A stretch of 47,188 bases of DNA from Bdellovibrionaceae bacterium UBA2316. Lineage in GTDB: Bacteria; Bdellovibrionota; Bdellovibrionia; Bdellovibrionales; Bdellovibrionaceae. A program made the position numbers and the translations under genes. This document shows, one piece after another, positions 42,054 to 47,188 of this stretch; the first letter of the stretch is position 1, and each line of letters opens with the position of its first letter. Under the pieces are notes generated by a model. It was not told where the DNA came from. It was given only the letters and a program-made list of their open reading frames with translations, and did not search any database. Where the stretch lies: the NCBI GenBank assembly GCA_002345205.1, contig DDVI01000086.1:1-47188 (forward strand), given 5' to 3'.

Positions 42054-44154
42054 GTGTCATCTCCACAGTGGCTACGGATTGAATGTGAGCATCATTGCTG
42101 AGCTCGTTATGTGATAAAACGATTAATTGAGGAATAAATCTGTGGGTTAGCTTAAACAAATGTCTACGCGACATTGGCGACGCTAACAAGATCGGTTGAC
42201 CCGCAATTTCAGGGTTTTGCTCAACTGCCATCGCAATTTGATTAATCAACTGGTGCGCCGTTTGTGGATCCATGACAAGTTGCACGCCTTGCTCTGTTTG
42301 TAGCAATGAATTCGCAATACTTTCTTCGATATTTGGATGCAAAGTCATCACCGGGATACGGCCTTGATCGTTCGTGTACTTTCTAGTGATCGCGCGCGAT
42401 AGACCTTTACGAACCGCCTCAGTTAAAATTTCGACATCTTTTTGTTTTGGAGCTTCATCTGCTAATGTTTCAAACACCGTTAATAGATCGCGGATTGAAA
42501 CCTGTTCCTTAAGCAAATTCTGCATAACTCGAACAACTGATCCCAATGGCAACATATCAGGAATAAGTTCTTCCACCACTTTAGGGTTAATTTTCTTAAA
42601 GTTTTCAATCAATTGACTTGCTTCTTGGCGACCTAATAATTCATGAGCATGAGTACGCAGGATTTCTGTTAAGTGAGTCGCCATAACAGTTGGTAAATCC
42701 ACAACCGTGTAACCCGCCATCTCTGCTTGCTCTTTGCGACTTGGATGAATCCAAAGTGCATCCAGTCCAAACGCGGGCTCTTTTGTTGGAATACCTTCAA
42801 TTGGATCAGAAACATTTCCTGGATCCATCGCCAATAAGTAATCCGACTTCAGAGTACCCCCACCCACGCGGTTACCTTTTATCATTAATTGATAGTCGCC
42901 AGGGCCCAGTTGCAAGTTATCACGTATATGAACACTTGGAACAATTATACCCAGATCTAAAGCGAACTGTTTACGGATGGAAACGATTCGTTCCAGCAAA
43001 TCCCCACTCTTATTTGACTCTACAACTTGAATAAGTCCGTAGCCAACTTCCAATTCCACCAAATCCAATGGTAAAAGGGTCTCGACGTTTTCCTTTTTGG
43101 GAGCAGCAATTGCGGCTTCGCTTTTCTTTTTCTCTTCTAACGCACTTTCTGCTTTATATTTATCGATTGTCCAAGCAACTATCGCCAAGAAACTACCAAT
43201 CGCAAAAAATGGGATTGTTGGCAGCCCCGGAACGATACCTAAAAGTACTAGTACCGTCGCTGAAATATAAACAGCGCGCGTACTGATGAATAACTGAGAC
43301 GCAACTTCTTGACCCATGTTTTCATCGTTACTTGAAGAACGAGTCACGATCATACCAGCCGCAGTTGAAATGATAAGTGCCGGAATCTGAGCTAATAGCC
43401 CATCACCGATTGTTAACATTGTGTAGTATTTAGCAGCCGTTGCAAAATCCAAATCCTTTTGGATTACACCGATTAATAAACCACCTACTACGTTAATCAC
43501 CATGATTACGATACCGGCGATCGCATCACCACGTACGAACTTGCTAGCACCATCCATAGATCCGTAGAAATCGGCTTCTTTTTCGATTTCTTTTCGGCGC
43601 TTACGTGCTTCGACTTCATTAATTACACCGGCGTTAAGCTCGGCGTCGATCGACATCTGTTTACCAGGCATTGCATCTAAAGTGAAACGAGCTGCAACTT
43701 CAGCCACTCGACCCGAACCTTTAGTGATTACGATGAAATTGATAACAATTAAAATCATGAAAACAATAAAACCGATCGCGTAGTTGTTTCCAACAACGAA
43801 GTTACCGAACGCATTGATCACGTCACCGGCCGCTTTTGGGCCTTCGTGACCGTGGCTCAAGATCAAACGGGTCGTCGCTACGTTCAAAGCTAAACGGAAC
43901 AAAGTTGTTAATAATAGTAAACTTGGGAACGATGTGAATTCCAAAACGTTTTTAGCATAGATCGAAACTAAAAGAATCAGGATACTGATCGCTAATGAAA
44001 ACGTTAAAGTGATATCCAGCATGATCGGCGGCAAAGGAATGATCATTACCGCTAAAATTGCCAAAATACCAAATGCGATCAAAAGATCCGTATTTTTTGT
44101 GACCTTTTCAAATCTTTTTAGGAACTGAAATATAGGCTCTAAAAATTCATTCAT
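42043..44154 (-). CDS. flhA: flagellar export apparatus protein FlhA
   Basis: 703 residues, usual length. About eight N-terminal membrane helices (to residue 330), the FHIPEP signature region RFTLDAMPGKQMSIDAELNAGVINEVEARKRR (about 153-185), and a large cytoplasmic export-cargo domain (about 350-690). It forms the nonameric ring that docks chaperone-bound substrates and couples the proton gradient to export. The start overlaps the end of flhB by 4 bases (ATGA), and its end overlaps flhF by 11 bases. Confidence 0.96.
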   Translation of the reverse strand: MNEFLEPIFQFLKRFEKVTKNTDLLIAFGILAILAVMIIPLPPIMLDITLTFSLAISILILLVSIYAKNVLEFTSFPSLLLLTTLFRLALNVATTRLILSHGHEGPKAAGDVINAFGNFVVGNNYAIGFIVFMILIVINFIVITKGSGRVAEVAARFTLDAMPGKQMSIDAELNAGVINEVEARKRRKEIEKEADFYGSMDGASKFVRGDAIAGIVIMVINVVGGLLIGVIQKDLDFATAAKYYTMLTIGDGLLAQIPALIISTAAGMIVTRSSSNDENMGQEVASQLFISTRAVYISATVLVLLGIVPGLPTIPFFAIGSFLAIVAWTIDKYKAESALEEKKKSEAAIAAPKKENVETLLPLDLVELEVGYGLIQVVESNKSGDLLERIVSIRKQFALDLGIIVPSVHIRDNLQLGPGDYQLMIKGNRVGGGTLKSDYLLAMDPGNVSDPIEGIPTKEPAFGLDALWIHPSRKEQAEMAGYTVVDLPTVMATHLTEILRTHAHELLGRQEASQLIENFKKINPKVVEELIPDMLPLGSVVRVMQNLLKEQVSIRDLLTVFETLADEAPKQKDVEILTEAVRKGLSRAITRKYTNDQGRIPVMTLHPNIEESIANSLLQTEQGVQLVMDPQTAHQLINQIAMAVEQNPEIAGQPILLASPMSRRHLFKLTHRFIPQLIVLSHNELSNDAHIQSVATVEMTHAS

Positions 44155-45218
44155 AATTTAGCCTTTCTCTTCAACTTAAATACGTATGATAGTACTTCCG
44201 CAACCGCTACATACAGCTCGCGAGGAATTACTTGTCCAAGTTTCATAGTTTTAAAAATAGTTCGCGCAAGTGGCTTGTTCTCTACGATCGGGATGTTATG
44301 CTCACGAGCCAATTCTTTAATTTTCTCGGCCACTAAATCCCCGCCTTTTGCGATTAATTGCGGAGCTGGTAAATTATCATCATATTTTAAAACCACGGCG
44401 ATATGGGTTGGGTTCGTGATAACTACGTTGCCTTGAGGAACTTTGTCCATCATACGACGAGTAGCAACTTCCCGCTGAATTTTGCGGATGCGAGCTTTGA
44501 TCATAGGATCCCCCTCGCGTTGCTTTACTTCTTCTTTGATCTCTTCTTTAGTCATCATCATTTTCTTTTCCAAATCCCACCATTGGAAAAAATAATCGCC
44601 GGCAGCTAAAACGAGCATTACCATGCCGATACCAAAGAAAAGTTTTGTAATCATCGAACCGATATAAACTAGTAATTGTTCTTTAGAATACGTTTGCAAA
44701 TAAGGCCATGTGTGAGCCTCTTTTTCTAACGTCGTGTATATCACGATACCAATTAAACACACTTTGATTAAAGACTTCAGACCTTCTACCAATCCACGTA
44801 AACTGAAAATGCGTTTAAACCCTTCGAGTGGATTTAAACGATCAGGATTAGGGGACAACGCATCTTCAACCGTCATGAAGCCGATTTGAAGAATACTAGA
44901 TAAAGATCCTAGCAATGCACCTAACGTAACGATTGGAAAAACTAAAATAAATAGTTTCGTACCCACTAAGCTTGAAGCTTCCGTGAAGTTACCTTCACGA
45001 ATAAACACCACCAATTGATCGCCAAAAGTAAACTGAAACAATTCACGGAACTGTTGTTGATAGAAACTAGCGAACATAGTTACTAGGCTCGCTACGCCCA
45101 ATAACATAAGAGCCGTCGATAATTCACGAGTATGCGGGACGTTTCCTTGTTTTCGGAAATCCTCCCGCCTCGTATCCGACGCTTCTTCGGTCTTTTCGTT
45201 GTCGCTGTCGTCAGCCAT
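44151..45218 (-). CDS. flhB: flagellar export switch protein FlhB
   Basis: 355 residues. Acidic cytoplasmic start (EKTEEASDTRREDFRKQGNVPHTREL), four membrane helices, and the cytoplasmic domain with the autocleavage motif Asn269-Pro-Thr-His272 (VVITNPTHIAVVLKYD). Cleavage there switches the export machine from rod/hook to filament substrates, so the switch should be functional. One-base overlap with fliR upstream (TAATG) and 4-base overlap with flhA downstream. Confidence 0.96.
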   Translation of the reverse strand: MADDSDNEKTEEASDTRREDFRKQGNVPHTRELSTALMLLGVASLVTMFASFYQQQFRELFQFTFGDQLVVFIREGNFTEASSLVGTKLFILVFPIVTLGALLGSLSSILQIGFMTVEDALSPNPDRLNPLEGFKRIFSLRGLVEGLKSLIKVCLIGIVIYTTLEKEAHTWPYLQTYSKEQLLVYIGSMITKLFFGIGMVMLVLAAGDYFFQWWDLEKKMMMTKEEIKEEVKQREGDPMIKARIRKIQREVATRRMMDKVPQGNVVITNPTHIAVVLKYDDNLPAPQLIAKGGDLVAEKIKELAREHNIPIVENKPLARTIFKTMKLGQVIPRELYVAVAEVLSYVFKLKRKAKL

Positions 45219-45988
45219 TAGAAGGACCTCATCATTTTAAGCATTTGCGTTTGAGTTAAATCTAAAATTTGAATTACTTCATTCATGTAAAGCGGCATCG
45301 AAACAAACAGAATTAGAAAACCGACCACGATAGTTACTTGAAAGCTTGTTACGAACACATTGATTTGCGGAACTGCACGGCCTAGGATACCCATGCCCAA
45401 ATTTACTAGGAACAACGAGCTAACCACAGGGGCTGATACCTTAAGAGCAATTTCAAACAAAATCTGGCACCATTTAGCAAACTCACCCAAGCCACCAAAC
45501 TTAATGGTCATCTGCGACACTGAAACTAATTCAAAACTTTGAAAGATCGCCGATATCAATAAGTGATGACCTTGAATCGCGAAAAAAATTAAAATAGCTA
45601 AAGTGCCTTGGAACTGTTCAATCAAGCTTGAATTGATACCACTTAAAGGATTGTAAATAGATGCTGAACTTAAACCTAATGCCTGAGAGGTCATCTCTGA
45701 AGCCATATTCAGAGCAAAGAAAAAGAAACGCGTTAACATTCCTAGACAAACGCCAACGAAAACTTCTTTAGCGGCCAAAATCATGATTAATCCGTCCACT
45801 GGAACTTTTGCTGTTTTGTATGTTTCAAATGCAATCAATGACATCATTAACGACATCAAAATTTTGATTGGCGCCGGCACTTGATAGGAATTAAATAGGC
45901 TTGATGATAAAAGGTATGAACTGATTCTTATTAGAACCAAAACAAACACAATTACGTAGCTTTCATTCACAAACAAGTGTTGAAACAT
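45218..45988 (-). CDS. fliR: flagellar export gate protein FliR
   Basis: 256 residues, six or so hydrophobic helices, a component of the FliP5-FliQ4-FliR1 export gate in the inner membrane. Family features include the SSPLFN-like ISSYLLSSSLFNSYQVPAPIKILMSL start, the ALGLSSASIYNPLSG segment (about 103-117) and APVVSSLFLVNLGMGILGRAVPQINVFV (about 181-208). One-base TAATG overlap with fliQ upstream and flhB downstream shows tight coupling. Confidence 0.95.
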   Translation of the reverse strand: MFQHLFVNESYVIVFVLVLIRISSYLLSSSLFNSYQVPAPIKILMSLMMSLIAFETYKTAKVPVDGLIMILAAKEVFVGVCLGMLTRFFFFALNMASEMTSQALGLSSASIYNPLSGINSSLIEQFQGTLAILIFFAIQGHHLLISAIFQSFELVSVSQMTIKFGGLGEFAKWCQILFEIALKVSAPVVSSLFLVNLGMGILGRAVPQINVFVTSFQVTIVVGFLILFVSMPLYMNEVIQILDLTQTQMLKMMRSF

Positions 45989-46260
45989 TATTCTCTCACC
46001 ATCACAGCTATGTTTTCAAAAAGATCGACAGTGTAAGCTGATAAAATGTCCAACATCCAGGGCCCGGCAAAGACTAAGATCAACGCTACCAAAATCATTT
46101 TAGGCACAAACGTTAATGTTGCCTCGTTAATCTGAGTCAACGCTTGAAAGATACTCACTAATAAACCGATTACCAAAGTGCTCACTAAAAGAGGCGCCGC
46201 TAACATCGCCGTTGTCCGTAAAGCATCTTGTCCTAGTTTTAAAATTAACTCTTCTGTCAT
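45988..46260 (-). CDS. fliQ: flagellar export gate protein FliQ
   Basis: 90 residues, two membrane helices (about 16-38 and 52-76) with the conserved loop FQALTQINEATLTFVPKM. Four copies form part of the export gate with FliP and FliR. Nine bases after fliP; its stop shares one base with the fliR start. Confidence 0.95.
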   Translation of the reverse strand: MTEELILKLGQDALRTTAMLAAPLLVSTLVIGLLVSIFQALTQINEATLTFVPKMILVALILVFAGPWMLDILSAYTVDLFENIAVMVRE

Positions 46261-46269
46261 TTTAATCCT

Positions 46270-47040
46270 TTACCCGAAGCTTTTAACCATTGAGCCGACT
46301 AATAAGCTCCAGCCGTCAACAAGCACGAAAAGCATTATTTTTAAAGGCATTGAAATTACAACTGGCGGTAACATCATCATCCCCATTGCCATTAAGACAC
46401 TCGAAGCAACGATATCGATTACTAAAAAAGGAAGGAAAATAATAAACCCAATTTGGAATGCAGTTTTTAACTCGGACAGCACGAACGCGGGAATCAAAAC
46501 GAGTGTTGGAACATCCGCGCGTGTCTTCGGCTTTTCGATTTTCGCTAATTTTACAAACAGACCAAGGTCCTGGTCACGCGTCTGTGTAAACATAAACCGA
46601 CGTAAAGGTGCCAATGTTTCCGTAATCGCCTGATCTTGGGAAATCTTATTTGCTAAAAATGGCTGCACGCCCTTGCTATTTAGTTCTTCAAACGTTGGAC
46701 CCATAATGAAGAACGTTAAAAATAAAGAAAGACCAACTAACAATTGGTTAGGAGGCATTTGATTCACACCCAGCGCCTGACGTAAGAACGAAAACACGAT
46801 AATAATACGAGTAAAACTGGTCATCATGATCAAAATAGCGGGAGCTAATGTTAGCACCGTCAAAACCATAATGATCTTAATCGCAGTTACGATTTCATTT
46901 GGGTTATCCGTAGTTTTGAAACCCAAATTTACCGAAGGTAAAGTCATTTGAGCAAACGTCCACGGGGAAAACACCAAAAAGACCAAAACGATCTTCCAGA
47001 ATGCATCTTTGCTATAGAATGACTTCAACGAATTAGCCAT
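46270..47040 (-). CDS. fliP: flagellar export gate protein FliP
   Basis: 256 residues with a cleavable signal (MANSLKSFYSKDAFWKIVLV, ending near TFAQ) as usual for FliP, then four membrane helices. Signature segments are IIMVLTVLTLAPAILIMMTSFTRIIIVFSFLRQALG (about 52-88) and the C-terminal GMMMLPPVVISMPLKIMLFVLVDGWSLLVGSM. Five copies form the gate core. Its ATG shares one base with the stop of the partial gene upstream, which is probably fliO. Confidence 0.96.
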   Translation of the reverse strand: MANSLKSFYSKDAFWKIVLVFLVFSPWTFAQMTLPSVNLGFKTTDNPNEIVTAIKIIMVLTVLTLAPAILIMMTSFTRIIIVFSFLRQALGVNQMPPNQLLVGLSLFLTFFIMGPTFEELNSKGVQPFLANKISQDQAITETLAPLRRFMFTQTRDQDLGLFVKLAKIEKPKTRADVPTLVLIPAFVLSELKTAFQIGFIIFLPFLVIDIVASSVLMAMGMMMLPPVVISMPLKIMLFVLVDGWSLLVGSMVKSFG

Positions 47041-47186
47041 TAAATTGACCTCATATTTTTTAATTTAGATGAGACAAGATCTTTGATACCTTTAATTGAA
47101 AATTCATCCATTTCTTCATCAGTTTGGGTCGTCTTAGTATTAATTTGCGATTTACGATTATAGGTAGAAGCGGCTTGCTTTTGAAC
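47040..47186 (-). CDS. fliO: C-terminal end of a protein in the fliO position (partial)
   Basis: An open frame enters from the right edge and ends in a TAA that overlaps the fliP ATG by one base. The 48 residues seen are hydrophilic and charged (IKGIKDLVSSKLKNMRSI at the end), fitting the cytoplasmic tail of FliO, the assembly chaperone of FliP. FliO is poorly conserved, and the identification rests mainly on position directly before fliP. The membrane helix and start are outside the window. Confidence 0.6.
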   Translation of the reverse strand, partial: VQKQAASTYNRKSQINTKTTQTDEEMDEFSIKGIKDLVSSKLKNMRSI

Positions 47187-47188
47187 GT

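Overview
The window looks like the chromosome of a flagellated, diderm Gram-negative predator-type bacterium of the Bdellovibrio/Pseudobdellovibrio group (Bdellovibrionota). I infer this from three flagellin genes of about 275 codons, a complete flagellar export-gate operon with flhF, flhG and a FliA-type sigma factor, an AT-leaning composition, many secreted proteins and lipoproteins with no close relative I recognise, FHA/TPR membrane proteins beside a TadC-like gene, and a DivIVA gene beside yggS/proC. No rRNA, tRNA, transposase, integrase or CRISPR array is visible. The species call is inference.

Layout. 1-2745: end of an unknown plus-strand gene, then a lipoprotein and a large low-complexity secreted protein (minus). 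3187-8897: three flagellins (minus) with an alpha/beta hydrolase and a small secreted protein between the first two. Flagellins 1 and 2 have sigma-28-type promoters and long structured leaders; flagellin 3 is divergent and bracketed by two near-identical palindromes. 9231-13190: envelope proteins, including a 3D-domain lipoprotein, a barrel-like protein and a CFI-box protein. 13222-15844: asd, pssA and a CTP-dependent lipid kinase-like protein. 15923-17545: an ExbB/ExbD pair and a small membrane protein.

17610-25949: a plus-strand lipoprotein with a degenerate sulfatase fold converges on a minus-strand operon that reads tadC-like, DUF192, FHA receptor-like, FHA-TPR, double-FHA-TPR, degenerate PP2C-like. 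This operon is the best candidate for an undescribed signalling or scaffold system. 25983-29811 (plus): maf, yggS, proC, divIVA and a DUF167 gene, a growth and division neighbourhood interrupted by a minus-strand secreted protein and a 30-residue membrane peptide.

29808-36692 (minus): a 1177-residue lipoprotein, an exported phospholipase D-like protein, a secreted protein and a barrel-like outer-membrane protein. 36733-38296 (plus): an MFS exporter and a rhodanese-like protein. 38304-47186 (minus): fliO(partial)-fliP-fliQ-fliR-flhB-flhA-flhF-flhG-fliA, followed by a secreted-protein gene broken by one in-frame stop. FliA made here would be expected to drive the sigma-28 promoters in front of flagellins 1 and 2, so the two ends of the window are linked functionally. 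FlhF and FlhG point to a polar flagellum.
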